A stretch of DNA of 64,000 nt from Heterohyrax brucei (Eukaryota > Chordata > Mammalia > Hyracoidea > Procaviidae), in contig CM053140.1 in the NCBI GenBank assembly GCA_028571685.1, positions 59,774,201-59,838,200 on the forward strand. The letters run 5' to 3'. The position numbers and the translations under genes are program-made. Below the pieces are notes generated by a model. That model searched no databases. It saw only the letters and a program-made list of their open reading frames with translations, and was not told the origin of the DNA. Positions 21,785-32,935 of the stretch are shown here, in pieces (position 1 is the first letter of the stretch; the number at the start of each line of letters is the position of its first letter).

Positions 21785-22097
21785 CCGTGGAATACCAGAA
21801 GAACAAACAAATTCATCCTGTAAGAAGCATAGCCAGAATGTTCTTTAGAAGTGAGAGTGGTGAGACTTGCTGTTACTGGAAATATTGCTGAGTGGGTCCA
21901 GTCCTGGAGATGGATGTCATGCTTGGTAAGGTAGAAGCTCAGTGAAAAAGAAGAAGATTCTTAATGTGATGGATTGACATAGTGGCTGTGACAATGATTG
22001 TGAGAATGGCAGACGACTGGACATTGTTTTCTTCTGTTGTACATAGGGTCACTCTGAGGGAGAAGTGGCTTGCTGACACTTAACAACAACAAGGAGA
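21785..22097 (+). mobile_element. RTE LINE, 3' end fragment
   Basis: TACCAGAAGAACAAACAAAT, ATAGCCAGAATGTTC, GATGTCATGCTTGGTAAGG and GATGGATTGACATAGTGGC follow the RTE C-terminal order. It ends ACACTTAACAACAACAAGG. Only about 310 bp remain. Confidence 0.82.
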
Positions 22098-22172
22098 AAA
22101 AGCCTCCGCCTTTAAGATGACTAGAATGTGGCCTCTGGAAAACTTGACATTATTAACTTGGACTAGTGGAGG

Positions 22173-22176
22173 AAAA
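22173..22176 (-). terminator. Candidate Pol III terminator of the tRNA-Cys at 22,189-22,260
   Basis: Four T residues on the minus strand, 12 bases beyond the tRNA 3' end, after a weaker T3 immediately downstream. Confidence 0.6.
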
Positions 22177-22188
22177 GGACAGCCTCAA

Positions 22189-22260
22189 AGGGAGCACCTG
22201 GATTTGAACCAGGGACTTCTTGATCTGCACTCAAAGGCTCTACCATTGAGCTATGCCCCC
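22189..22260 (-). tRNA. tRNA-Cys (GCA), intact fold
   Basis: Cytosolic cysteine tRNA, 72 bases. The acceptor GGGGGCA pairs with TGCTCCC, with one G-U pair. The D arm is GCTC-AATGGTA-GAGC, the anticodon stem is TTTGA/TCAAG, the anticodon GCA lies at plus-strand 22,236-22,238, and the T arm is CCTGG-TTCAAAT-CCAGG. A and B boxes are intact. One oddity: position 32 of the anticodon loop is G (loop GTGCAGA), where the other intact copies have C. A pyrimidine is normal there, so decoding or stability could be affected. The gene is probably transcribed. It is the left partner of the broken copy at 48.8 kb by flank homology. Confidence 0.88.
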
Positions 22261-22500
22261 TTTGCTTCAGGAGGACATGTAATTACTACCTTTAACTTTT
22301 TCTATCTATAGTTAGCTTACTCATTCTGACTCAGCGGAGAGCTGCTAGCCTTCACCTGTAGATGGATCCCTTTTATAACTAGTCTCCTTTTCCAAATACA
22401 CACCACTACAACTTGGCACCAGCTTGGAAGGTCAACGAAAGTTCCACTTGAGACAACAAAGCCTGTGCCTAGCTTGGTACCCAGGCAGGTGAAGACCACA

Positions 22501-22910
22501 GAGGAGATGCTGCTTGCTGAACATGACTCATCTCCACATTCTTGGATTCCTTTAACACCTCTTACATCCACACCCACATCTTTAAAGAAAACACAACAAC
22601 CTTTTTTCTCTCTCATCTCCAGATTAGTGTCTTTCTTACATCTTCCCCAGTCAGTTCCAGGGAATTCATTGATCTTAAGGAAGGTGTGCCAGTATCAATG
22701 GGAGAGTTAGCTTATTAATTACACGTTGGTGTATAATGAAATACCAGTTGTGGTCAAGTTGTTGCCAGTTCATAGGACTCCACATGTGTGCTTTGAACAA
22801 TAAACAGTTACCGTGTCATGTTGTTTTGGAGATTAAGTAAACTCATGGGGTGCCTTAAATGGGTTTTGACCCAAGATTCTCCCATAAGGCTGCAGATGAG
22901 ATATCATCTT
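22501..22910. other. Unassigned sequence upstream of tRNA-Cys
   Basis: No gene or repeat was recognised. It leads into the minisatellite at 22,911. Confidence 0.4.
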
Positions 22911-23038
22911 GGGCGGGAGGGCTGGAGGGAGGGCTAGAGGGAGGGCTGGAGGGCTGGAGGGCTGGAGGGAGGGCTGGAGGGCTGGAGGGAGGGCTGGGGG
23001 GCTGGAGGGAGGGCTGGAGGGCTGGAGGGATGGAGGGA
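22911..23038. repeat. G-rich minisatellite
   Basis: Tandem 8- and 12-base units GGGCTGGA and GGGCTGGAGGGA, about 128 bp in all, with few substitutions. The plus strand has many G3 runs. Open frames on both strands here (Gly-Leu-Glu-rich or Pro-Ser-rich) are products of the repeat. Confidence 0.93.
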
Positions 23039-23259
23039 CCACTCTCAAATAGTTTACTCACATGGTTGTTAGAAGCCAAGCCACACCAAGTGCCACCTAG
23101 TCGGATCCAGAACTCATTTCCTCACTGACTGTTGGCAGGCATCCTCAGTTCCTCACCATGTGGATATCTTCGTAGGACTTCTTAATGTGTTAATTTCCTT
23201 TCCCATGTATTAACCATTTCTGTCACTCTTCACTGCTTTGCACAAAACCAGATTTTCAT
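23039..23259. other. Unassigned; short AfroSINE-like scrap at about 23,085-23,108
   Basis: CCAAGTGCCACCTAGTCGG resembles the CCAAGTGCCGTCGAGTCGG scrap at 51.4 kb. Nothing else was recognised. Confidence 0.4.
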
Positions 23260-24235
23260 TAGGCAAGATTTTATTTCATGTTGAAGAATTTTCTTTAACA
23301 TTTCTTGTAGGACATGTCTGCTGTTGAATTCTCACCACTTTTGTTGGTCTGAAAATGTTTTTGGTCCACCTTCATTGCTGAAAAATAGTCTCACCAAATG
23401 TAGAACTCACTGGGTAGATAATTAGCTGCTTTTTGTTTTCTTTTAACATTTTAGAGATAATCTTTTTTGGTCCTGTTGCCTTGCCTGGCTTTTGTTGAGA
23501 AGTTTGCTTTTATTCCTCTGTGTATAATACATATTTTTTTCCTATCTCTGAGTATTTTAAATTTATTTTCTCTTTACCGTTAGTTTCCAGCAGTTTCATT
23601 ATGCTGTGCCTTGGTGTGGTTTTGTTTGTGGTTGTTGTGCTTGGGGGTTGTTAACACAATTATCTGCGGAGTTTTACTTTTCATCCAATTTAAAACTTTC
23701 AGGGCCATTATTTTGTCAAATATTTCTGTTGTTTCCAGCCCACTGTGTTCTTCATCTGGGAATTTGATATACATATGTATAGTATGGCTTGACATTGTCT
23801 GACAGCTCACTTGGGATCTTTTTATCTGTCTTATTTCTCTCTCTGATTACTTTTAGTAGTTTTTATTTCTGTGTTTTCAAGTTCAATGACTTTTTCTGTA
23901 ATGCCTAATCTGTTACTAATTTTGTCCATTTTTCTTTCTTTTCAGGTACTATGTATTTCATCTCTAGAAGTCATACTTTGATGGTTTTTATGTCTCTCAG
24001 TTCTCCCCATTCTGCTCTTCTTTTTTATGAGTATTTGAGATATTTGTAAGATTTATAATAACTCGTTTAAGGCTCCATTCTACTAACTCCATCACCTCTC
24101 TTTTTTCTTTATCTGTTTCTATTCTTTTTTTACTTTCATTATGGCTAATATTTGTCTGATTTTTTTTTGCATATCTATTGATTTTTGTTGGTATTGTGCA
24201 TATTGTGAATTTTACATGAAAAATGTAAAATTAGG
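23260..24235 (-). mobile_element. L1 LINE, 5'/ORF1-side region, antisense
   Basis: Antisense L1 text: GAATTTTCTTTAACATTTCT, TCTGCTGTTGAATTCTC, GCTTTTATTCCTCTGTGTA and CATTATGCTGTGCCTTGGTG, then CTCTGATTACTTTTAG. This is the kind of sequence found 5' of the reverse transcriptase in old L1/HAL1 elements. No intact frame. Confidence 0.7.
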
Positions 24236-25431
24236 TGCTAGATTTCATTCTTTTGTAAATTTGGACTCATAGAGGAAAAGAAGACCATCAAAGAGAACAG
24301 TTAGCCAGAAAACATGTTTATTTGCTCCAGTAAGGATAGTACATCTGGGCCAACAATTGCAAATACTGTTGGCATGTGATCAGATTTCAGTGAGCTATGG
24401 GTCAAAATGATAAGTTGAATGGGGATTCAAGAGGCATCACTATCCCCTTTTCTCTCAAATAATATTTTCTTGGCGCTGATTTCTGCAGTTCCCTCAGGGT
24501 AGTAATACTTCTTTGCCTTTTCTATCTTGCTAGTGAAAGGAAATTCCAGGGACTTCATTTAGCCCTTCCTAACATAACATCCCTCACTCCATGGATCAAA
24601 CAGCCATGCTTCAGTTCCCAAGTATATATATTCTAATTGTACTTCTAGAAACTGAACGATTCACTACAGAGTGAGTCTGTTGACCAACTGCACCCACTGT
24701 AAGTCAGGCTTGAGCTGAGACTCCATCTGTTATCTGACCTCCATAACTTCCCACTTGACATGTGGACTGGATTGGCATTCTTAGTCTCCAGGTTTTAGCC
24801 TCATCTCAGAGCCCTTGGCAATTATCACGGAAGTCTGGATATTTCCATTTCTCTAGTGCACAGTCACTTCAGAAAAAGACTGCAGGTCTTTTGGGCAAAG
24901 GTTTTGAGGATAATTTATGATATGTATGTATCTCAATGGGGTAGGATTCTTATTCTAGGAAGGGGATGGCCTCTCTTTCAGTCAAGGGATTTCAAGTCTA
25001 TAAATCAACTGTGGTCTGGAAATTGAATGTTAGGCTGTGACTCTCCACTGTAGCAACTCAAGTCAGAGTTTTTTTTTTCTTCTGTAGACTTTCTCCTGTT
25101 ATACAGGTCAAACAATAGTTCAGTAGACTGCCCATCTATTTCATTTCTAGGAATGCTGTGATCTATTGGCCACCATCAAAGAGCTCTGCAAGCTGAGGCA
25201 GTGTGAGTCCACATACATCCCTGCTTCCCTTTATGCTGGATATGCCCACCTTGTCTTTGGTGACAAAGTACTGCCACTTGGCCTCTGCTGCTCTGACATT
25301 CCACTGTCCCCTGTGAAATCAGTAAAACCATCTGGTTTGTCTCCTTCCCTGCAGTCTGACTTGGCCAACAAAAATGAACAATTACAGAGTTTTTGCAAGC
25401 TATCACCTTACAATTATATTTCTTTTTTTCT
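24236..25431. other. Unassigned sequence
   Basis: About 1.2 kb with no recognised gene. GCCAGAAAACATGTTTATTT at 24,312 could be the polyadenylation side of an antisense LTR, but I cannot define ends. A short frame at 25,166-25,480 ends in low-complexity T-rich DNA and has no domain. Confidence 0.35.
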
Positions 25432-26035
25432 GGGTATAGGTTTTTTTTATGTTACTATTTTTTTTATTATGATTAAATGAAAGTATACAATTCAAATCAA
25501 TTTTGTATGCCTGCCTATCTGCAACTGCACCTTCTCTCCTCACCCTGTGGCAAAACACTTCTCCTGTTCACTCTTTACTTGTAGTATCTCCTTGATGAGC
25601 ACCTCTCCCCTCTTCTCTACCCTTTCCTCTCCCATCCGGAAAGAAACCAGTAGGACAGCCTCCTATAAACCACAAAGTACATGCACCACATGCTTCCACT
25701 GTGTCCCTAGGTCTAGTCTACTCTTGTCTGAAGAGTTGACCTCAGTACTGGTTTCAGGTCTGGGCCAGCAGCAAGTCTAAGGGTCATGTTCCCAGAGGAC
25801 CCTCTAGGCTGTCAGATCATCAGTTCTAGTCTTTTAGTAGAGTTCTTGAACTGCACATCTCTTTTTCTCATGTTTCCTCAGGGACTCTATGTTGCGTCCC
25901 CCATCACAGCTGCATTTGTTGGTGGCCACAGTGGCCAGGCACCATCTGGTTCTTCTGGTCTTATGCTGATGCAGTCTCCCATTCATATGGGTCCTTCTGT
26001 CTTTGATGTTCTTGACCATTCATAGGTCTTTTTCT
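25432..26035 (-). mobile_element. L1 LINE 3' UTR, antisense
   Basis: Begins with T-runs (the reversed poly-A side) and TTATTATGATTAAATGAAAG, continues TTTGTATGCCTGCCTATC and GGTGGCCACAGTGGCCAGGC, and includes CACCATCTGGTTCTTCTGG. The same 3' UTR is in the sense direction at 4.5-5.1 and 61.3-62.3 kb and in antisense at 41.5-42.2 kb. Confidence 0.82.
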
Positions 26036-26039
26036 GTAA

Positions 26040-26970
26040 TGATTTTTGTTTATTGTACTTTAGATGAAGGTTTACAGAACTAGTTTCTTGTTAAAGAGTA
26101 CACATACTGTTTTATGACATTGGTTAACCACCCTACAAGTCAATACTCTCTTTTCTCTACCTTGGAGTATCTATCATCAGCTTTCCTGTCCTCTCCTGTC
26201 TTCTAGTCCTTGTACCTGGGCTGGTGTGCCCCTGTAGTCTCATTTTGTTCCATGGGCCTGTCCAATCTTTGGTTGAAGGGTAGGCCTCAGGAGTGACTTC
26301 ATTACGGAATGAAAGGGTGTCTGAAGACCAGACTTTCAGAGTTTCTTCACTTTCTGGCAGGCCAGCAAGTATGGTCTTTCTTTTCGAGTTTGAATTTTGT
26401 TCTATATTTTTCTCCAGCTCTGTCCAGGACCCTGTATTGTGATCTCTGTCAGAGCAGTCAGTGGTGGCAGCCAGGCACCTTCTAGTTGTACAGGACTCAG
26501 TTGGGTGGATGCCGTGGTAGATGTTGTGCATTAATCGTTTGGACTGATCTTTCCTCTGTATGTTTAGCCTTTTTTCATTCTTTGCTCCCTAAGGGGTGAG
26601 ACCAGCGGAGTAACTTAGATGGCCACTCACAAGCTTATAAGACTCCAGACGCTGCTTACCAAAGTAGAATGTAGAACATTTTCTTCATAAACTATGTTAT
26701 GCTAATTGACCTAGATGTTCCCTGAGACCATGGTCTCAACAGCCCTCAGCCTGACAATTCAGTCCCCTTGGGAGTTTGGATGTGCCTTTGGAGCTACCAT
26801 GACCTTGCCTTGTACAAGCTGTGCTGGCTTTCCCTGTATTATGTACTGTCTTACCCTTTACCAAAGTTACTACTGGTCTGTTGTCTACTTATTGTCTATT
26901 TTTCCATCCCCACCACCTCCCTCTCCAGTAACCATCACAGATTGTTTCTTCTGGGCATTCTTGTAGGTTA
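26040..26970 (-). mobile_element. L1 LINE 3' UTR, antisense, second type
   Basis: Begins TTTATTGTACTTTAGATGAAGG and GTTTACAGAACTAGTTTC, continues CATCATCAGCTTTCCTGTCC and GTGGTGGCAGCCAGGCACC. It differs from the adjacent copy, so it is a separate insertion. Its far end meets the unknown repeat at 26,971. Confidence 0.75.
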
Positions 26971-27262
26971 TAGTTGAGGACTAAATAGGCAAGTCACACT
27001 AAGTATTCCAGACCAATATTTTGGTCTTCTAGACTTTTAAATCCTTTCCTCCGCATCATGCCGAGGAAGCTGTGGTAGCTTAACTTCATTAAAGAGAGGC
27101 CTCTGTTTAGTCTAAGTTCTAGCCAGCCAACCAAGGAAGCTGTTAAAGCCATCTACAGTTGCACTAGTTAACACACTAAATTCGGAGTATCTAGTAAGTG
27201 CACTCATATCAATGAGTTCAGCCAGTGTCATCCCTTTTGTTACTGTTGATTGGCGTAAATGG
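26971..27262 (-). repeat. Unknown duplicated segment, left arm copy
   Basis: On the minus strand this matches the plus strand at 48,003-48,290 block by block: CATACCATTTACGCCAAT against CATACTATTTATGCCAAT; GTAACAAAAGGGATGACACTG against GTCACAAAAGGGATAACACTG; CCGAATTTAGTGTGTTAACTAG against CTGAATTTAGTGTGTTAGCTAG. Both copies keep a frame with RYSEFSVL and GWL/SWL, but I recognise no protein family. The copy ends exactly where the RTE at 27,264 begins. Confidence 0.75.
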
Positions 27263-27263
27263 T

Positions 27264-30200
27264 ATGTTGTTGTTGTTAGGTGCTGTTGAGTTGGTTGTGA
27301 CTCATAATGACCCAATGAACAACAGAACAAAACACTACCTGATCCCGCACCATACTCACAATCCTTGTTGTGCCTGAGCCCATTGTTGCAGCCACTGTGT
27401 CAGTTCATCTCATTGAGGGTGTTCGTCTTTTCCACTGACCCTGTACCAAGTATGACGCTCTACTCCAGAGATTGGTCCCTCCTGATAATGTGTCCACAGT
27501 AAGTGAGAGATAGTCTTGCAATTTTTGCTTCTAGGGAACATTCTGATTTTAGTTCTTCCGAAATAGATTTACTGGTTCTTTAGGCAGTTTGTAGTTCATT
27601 CAATATTCTTTGCCAACAACACAATTCAAAGACATCACTTCTATTTCAATCTTGCTTATGCACTGTCCAGCTTTCACATGCATATGAAATGGCTGAAAAT
27701 GTCATGGCTTGTGACAGGCCACTTTAGTCTTCAAGGTGATATCTTGCTTTTTAACACTTTAAAGAGGGATTTTGCAGCAGATTTGCCCTAGGCAATGTGC
27801 CTTTTGACTTCTTAGCTGATGCTTCCATGGATGTTGACTGCGGATCCAAGTAAAATGAAATGCTTGACAACTTTAATCTTTTCTGAGTTCATCATAATGT
27901 TCTTTATGAGGACTTTTGTTTTCTTTACTCTGAGTTATAACCATACTGAAGGCTGTAGTCTTCGATCTTCATCAGTAAGTGCTTCAAGTCCTCTTCACTG
28001 TCAGCAAGCAATGTTATATCACGTGCATAATGCAAGTTGTTAATGAATCTCCCTCCAGTCCTGATGTCCTGTTCTTTTCCTGTAGTCCAATTTCTTGGAT
28101 TGTTTGTTCAGTGTACAGATTGAATAAGTATGTTGAAAGGATACAACCTTGATACACAACCTTTTGTGACTTTAAATTATGCATTATTGCCCTGTTCTGC
28201 TCAGAAAAACTGCCTCTTAATCTACATATCAGGTTCCTATTATCAAGTTCCTCATGAGCACAATTAAGTGTTCCGGAATTTCCTTCTTTGCAATGTTATC
28301 GGTGTTTTTCAGTGATCCACACAGTTGAATGCCTTATCATGGTTGATAAAACATACGTAAATATCTCTCTGGTATCTTCTGCTTTCAGCCGGGATCTATC
28401 TGACATCAGCAATGATATCCCTGGTTCCACATCCTCTTCTGAATCCAGCTTGAATTTCTGGAATTTTCTTGCGGATGTACTGCTGCAACTGTTTTTGAAT
28501 GATCTTTGGCAAAATTTTACTTATATCTGGTATTGATATTGTTCAATAATTTCCATATTGGATTTGATCACTTTTATTTGAAATAGGCATAAACATGGAT
28601 GTCTCTTCCAGTCAGTTGGTCAGGTAGTCTTCCCAATTTCTTGGTGTAGACAAGTGACCACTTCTAGCACTACATGTGTTTGCTGAAACATCTCAATTGT
28701 TACTCTGTTAATTCCTGGAGTCTTGTCTTTCGTCAGTGCCTCTTTTGAAGCTTGGACCTCTTCCTTCATTATGGTTCCTGATCGTCAGTTACTTCCTGAA
28801 ATGTTCGAACTTGGCCAATTCTTTTTGGTACAGTGACTGTGTATTCCTTTTCCTTCCTTTTGATGCTTCCTGTGTCATTAACATTCTTCCAATAGAAACC
28901 TCCACTATCACAACCTGAGGTTTGAACTTTTTCTTCAGTTTTTTCAGTTTGACAAATGCAGAGCATGTTCTTTCCTTTTGGTTTTCTAGCTCCAGGTCTT
29001 TGTACATATAGTTATAATATTCTTTTTTCTTCTCTGCCAACCCTTTGAAATTGTCTGTTCAGCTTATTTTCTTCATCATTTCTTTCTTTCGCTTTAGCGA
29101 CCCCGTGTTCAAGACCAAGTTTCAGAGTTTCTTCTGACACTCATTTTGGTCTTGTATTTTTTCCTTACCTTTTAAATGACCTCTTGCTTTCCTCATAGGT
29201 CATGTCTCTGATGTCATTTCACAGCTTGCCTGGTTTTTGATCATTAGTGTTCTACACATCAAATCTGTTTCTGATATTATCTCTAAATTCAGGTAGGACA
29301 TACTCAAGGTCATATTTTGGACTTGTTCCAATTTTCCACAGCTTCAGCTTGAAATTGCATATGAGCAGTTGATGATCTATTCCACAGTCAGCTTCTGGCC
29401 CTGCTCTGACTGATGATATTGAGATTTTCTATCTCTTCTCTCCACATATGTAGTGGATTTGATTCCTGTGTATTCTGTTTGGTGAGATCCATATGTATAG
29501 CTGTCATTTATGTCGGTGAATTAAGAATTTTGTATGTTTACAGGTATGAAGTCACTGGTCTTGCAAAATTCCATCGTGTGATCTCTGACATCATTTCTGT
29601 CACTAGGGCCAGTCACCAATAGTAATTAATGCATCTTGATTGCATTTTTGGTCAATTTCAGACTGCAGAAGGTAGCAAAAATCTCCAGCATAGGTCTTGA
29701 AATGTTCTTTTTGATGATTAATACAACACCATTTGTCTTCATGTTGTCATTCCTAGCATAGCAGACCTCATGACTATCTGATTTAAAATGGCCAATACCA
29801 GTCCATTTCAGCTCACTAATGCCTAAAATGTTGATCTTTATGAGGACTGTCAGTTAAGTTCATGAACTCATCCTAGAATAAGTGCTACATATGTCATTGC
29901 TGAATATCACTATGGTCACCTTCGAAGTACTCCCCTTGGGATGCTATGCACCAACAGTGGTGCCTAGTCCACCCTTCAAAGCAATTTTGGAACTCTCTTT
30001 CTGGAATGGCCATCACAGCTGTCATTGTATTACCCTTGATGTCCTGAATGTCATCAAAATGTCTTCCTTTCAGTATTTTCTTTATATTTGTGTAAAGCAA
30101 AAAGTCTTTGAGGACCAGATCACGTGAGTAGGTATGGTGTTCCACTACAGTTATTTGCTTACTGACTAACAACTCCCTCACCAACAATTACACAATGAAG

Positions 30201-30850
30201 TTCTTGAACTCTCCACCATGCCACTGTGTACAATGTCCAGTTAAGAAAGAGTTCCAAAATTGCTTTGAAGGGTAGACTAAGCACTGTCTTTAGTGCATAG
30301 CTTCCCAAAGGGAGAACTTTGAAAATGACCATAGTGATATTCAGCAATGAGATATATAGAACTTAGAACAATTAAGTTCATGGAATTGTCAGCCCTTATG
30401 TGTTTCATTTTATTTCTGAGGGTTTCTAGCTTTCCTGGATTCATACTTTGTACATTCTGTATTCTAGTCATTAATGATTGTTTGCATCTGTTTCTTCTGT
30501 TTTGAGTCATGCCACATGAACAAATGAGGTTCTAGAAGCTTAACTGCATCCATGCCATTAAGATCGACTCTACTTCAAGGAGGCAACTCTTCCCCAATTA
30601 TCGTCTGAGTGCCTTCTAACCCAGGGAGCTCATCTTCCAGCACTGTATCAGACAACGTTCCACTCCTATTCATAAAGTTTTCACCAGCTAATTCTTTTCA
30701 GAAATAGACTACTGGGTCCTTCTTCCTAGTCTGCCTTAGTCTGGAAGCTAAGTTGAAACCTGTCTGCCATGAGTGATCCTGCTGGTATTTGAATACTGGT
30801 AGCATGGCTTCCACAAACACAGCAATTACCTTGAAGAAAGACATGAAGGT
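27264..30850 (-). mobile_element. RTE LINE, long copy, split by a mariner element
   Basis: The most complete antisense RTE in the window. The 3' end is at 27,264 (TGTTGTTGTTAGGTGCTGTT reversed). The C-terminal region lies around 27,370-27,560, and the reverse transcriptase around 27,800-28,760, where reversed KAFD-region and YADD-region sequences can be followed but frames are broken. The linker is at 28,760-29,200, with minus-strand VKLKKLKKKFKPQVVIVEV. The endonuclease extends from about 29,250 to 30,850. The endonuclease part is interrupted by the TA-flanked element at 29,841-30,396. Near full length for the family, but inactive. It lies inside the left arm of the inverted duplication, and no matching plus-strand copy occurs in the right arm, so it is younger than the duplication. 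Confidence 0.88.
29841..30396. mobile_element. Fold-back mariner derivative, inserted at TA
   Basis: Starts TGAGGACTGTCAGTTAAGTT and ends GGAATTGTCAGCCCT, flanked by TA at 29,839-29,840 and 30,397-30,398. Removing it restores the RTE text GATCTTTATGTGTTTC. The first 160 bp (29,841-30,003) and the last 155 bp (30,242-30,396) are inverted copies of the same mariner 3' region, both with GAATTCC-like termini and the transposase C-terminal code. On the minus strand of the left half, residues such as KKILKGRHFDDIQDIK, FQNCFEGW and CIASQGEYFEGDH mark a mariner transposase. The middle has further transposase text from the left half only. Long terminal inverted repeats made of two 3' ends are not the normal mariner layout. 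Confidence 0.82.
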
Positions 30851-31019
30851 AACGGGACAAGAAAACTAGATTACTGGAAGTGAAACATTCAGAACAGAAA
30901 TAATGAGAATATTGACACGTCGTGAAGAATGTAGCTAATGTCGTTGAAAAATTTGTGTAGACTTTTTTGAATGGGAAACTAATTTGCTCTGCAAACTTTC
31001 AACAAAAACACAACAGTAT

Positions 31020-31460
31020 TGTTCAAAAAAAAGAGAAAGATATACAAATGGACAATAGGCACTTGAAAAGATTATCAAGATCGTTAGTCATTATGGAAAT
31101 GCAAACCAAAGCCACAATGAGATACTGCTTTTCTCCTACTAGAATGGCTACTACCAGAAAAACTAGAAAACAAATATTTATAGGGATTTGTATAACTATG
31201 ATCAATCATTTGTTGGTAAAATTGTAAAATGATGCAGCTAGTATGAAAAACTTGTAGTGGTTCCTCAACAAGTTAAAAATAGAAGTTTTGTATGACTCAG
31301 CAATTCCTTTCATAGGCAAATACCCAAAGAACAGAAGGCAGGGACTCAAACAGACACTTGTGCATCAGTGTTCACTGCAACATTATCCTCAATAGCCAAA
31401 GAGGTAGAAACAACCTACCTGTCCATCAACAGATGAACAGATACATAAAATCTGCTCTGT
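31020..31460 (+). mobile_element. L1 ORF2 3' part, left arm copy
   Basis: GACAATAGGCACTTGAAAAG, GAAATGCAAACCAAAGCCAC and AATGAGATACTGCTTTTCTCC are L1 ORF2 C-terminal sequence. Continuation CACTGCAACATTATCCTCAA and AACAACCTACCTGTCCATC. The reverse complement aligns with 42,201-42,785 in the right arm. The element resumes at 31,690 after an AfroSINE. Confidence 0.82.
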
Positions 31461-31469
31461 TTCTACCAA

Positions 31470-31685
31470 AACTAAACCAAATATGTCCATTGTTGAATTG
31501 ATTCCTACTCACAGAGACTAGGTAGGACAATGTAGAACTGTCCCATGGGGTTCTCAAGGCTGTAGGTCTTTATGAAAGCTGACTGCCACATCTCTTTCCT
31601 GCGGAGTTCATGTTGGATCTGGACTGCAGATCTTTCAGTTAATAGCTGAATGCTTTCATCACTGTTTCACCAGGATTCCTTTTAT
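31470..31685 (-). mobile_element. AfroSINE, shared with the right arm
   Basis: Reversed tail ACTAAACCAAATATGTCCAT, body GAACTGTCCCATGGGG, reversed head near TTCACCAGGATTCC. Its inverted partner is the plus-strand SINE at 41,263-41,455, at the same place in the L1. Confidence 0.82.
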
Positions 31686-31689
31686 AATT

Positions 31690-31817
31690 ACAGTGGAATA
31701 TTATTCAGCATGAAGAGAAGTCCTGACTCATGCTACTTTACGGATGAACCTTGAAAGCATTACGCTGAGTGGAAGAAGTCAAATACAAAAAGGACGGACA
31801 TTGTATGATCCCATTAA
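31690..31817 (+). mobile_element. L1 fragment, continuation of 31,020-31,460
   Basis: AATTACAGTGGAATATTATTC, GGATGAACCTTGAAAGCATT and GTGGAAGAAGTCAAATAC are the next L1 segment. The reverse complement matches 41,116-41,262. Confidence 0.8.
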
Positions 31818-32020
31818 TATGATCCCACTGTTGTGTCCTGTAGAGTTGATACCAGCTCATAGCAACCCCACAGCACAGAGTAGAACGACTTAATAGAATT
31901 TCTTAGGTAATCGTCACAGGAGCAGATCATGAGGTCTTTTCTTCCACGGAGCAGCTCATTTGTTCCAAAAACTGACCTTTTGGCTAGTAGCCAAGTACTT
32001 TCTATTGCACGACCAAGAGC
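31818..32020 (-). mobile_element. AfroSINE, shared with the right arm
   Basis: TGTAGAGTTGATACCAGCTC, ATAGCAACCCCACAGCACAG and CTTTTGGCTAGTAGCC are reversed SINE text. The partner is the plus-strand copy at 40,925-41,115. Confidence 0.8.
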
Positions 32021-32935
32021 ACTTTAAAAGAAATGTCTAAAGTAAGAATATGCACAGAGACTTAAACATTTCTTAGTGGTTACTAGGTGTTGGGGGTGGG
32101 GAAATGTAGAGGTGTTGCTTAAGGGATACTAAGTTTCTGTTTGGAGAGATAAAAGCTTGGAGACAGATAAAGTTTGGTTTAACAAAATTCTATTATTAAG
32201 GAATAGATGTGTGCTGAGTAGTCAGCTTTCTACTTTGTGTACATGTATCTGTGAAATGGATAAAATATGGCCAATATACAGGTTAACTGAGTCACGTAAC
32301 TCATATAACTTTGTGGAGTTGTATAATTCACAACCTGTGTGACTATACATGGCTTCTCTGGCAATAATCATCATCTGACCTATGTTGCATCAACATGGAC
32401 TCATCATATAAATGTGTGTAGCTCTTCAGCACTAATCAAATAGTTCTCTCAGTCTATGAATTGTGGGTTCTCACTTCTGCTTTTTTATCCAGCGACTCAG
32501 AGATAGGCTTTGTATACAGCTTTAGTAACTTCCCCTAACCTAGGCTCTCTGGTATAGTTACCCACCTCCTTTTACACCCTCTCTCCACTGTTCAGTGCTT
32601 GCCTTTTCTTGTCTGACCCTTGGAATTTTATTGTGTGTTTTATTGGAAGTGTTTTATTGCTTCTATTTTTTGAAGCAAGCTTGGTACAAACACAATTATG
32701 ATGGTAATAATTAGGTACCAGGGAAACACTGAGGAAATTTAGGACAGATACTCTCTTCCAGGAAATGATTATGACTTAGAAGGTAGAAATGAATCATATA
32801 GAAAATGTTATAAGTGAAATACTTAAGCCTTTACTAATTGTGGGAAACTTTAGATCCATAAGGCTGAGTCTAAGGAGTAGCAGGGAGTTGTACTTACATT
32901 AGTTGCCTCAGCGAGTAAAAGGGAGATGACACAGT
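32021..32935. other. Single-copy-like DNA duplicated in the right arm
   Basis: No gene was recognised. It aligns in reverse with 39,801-40,924, excluding the RTE scrap at 40,661-40,848. It includes TTAGTAAAGGCTTAAGTATT (reversed) against TTAGTAAGGACTTAAGTGTT. Confidence 0.6.

Larger units (their letters stand above)
22120..22500 (-). repeat. tRNA-Cys unit, left arm copy (pairs with 48,575-48,930)
   Basis: Read on the minus strand, the tRNA upstream DNA matches the plus strand at 48,575-48,808 with the same order of blocks: TACCAAGCTAGGCACAGGC against TACCAAGACAGGTACAGG; CTTCCAAGCTGGTGCCAAG against TTTCCAAGCTACTGCCAAG; TAGTGGTGTGTATTTGG against TGGTGGTGTGCATTAGG. The downstream side matches too (AGTCCAAGTTAATAATG against AGTCCAAGCTCACCATAA). 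This is a locus duplicate in inverted orientation, not just a shared tRNA. Confidence 0.8.

Noticed and set aside
22833-23128. Overlapping Pro-Ser-rich and Gly-Glu-rich open frames
   Set aside because: Both strands of the GGGCTGGA minisatellite; not genes.
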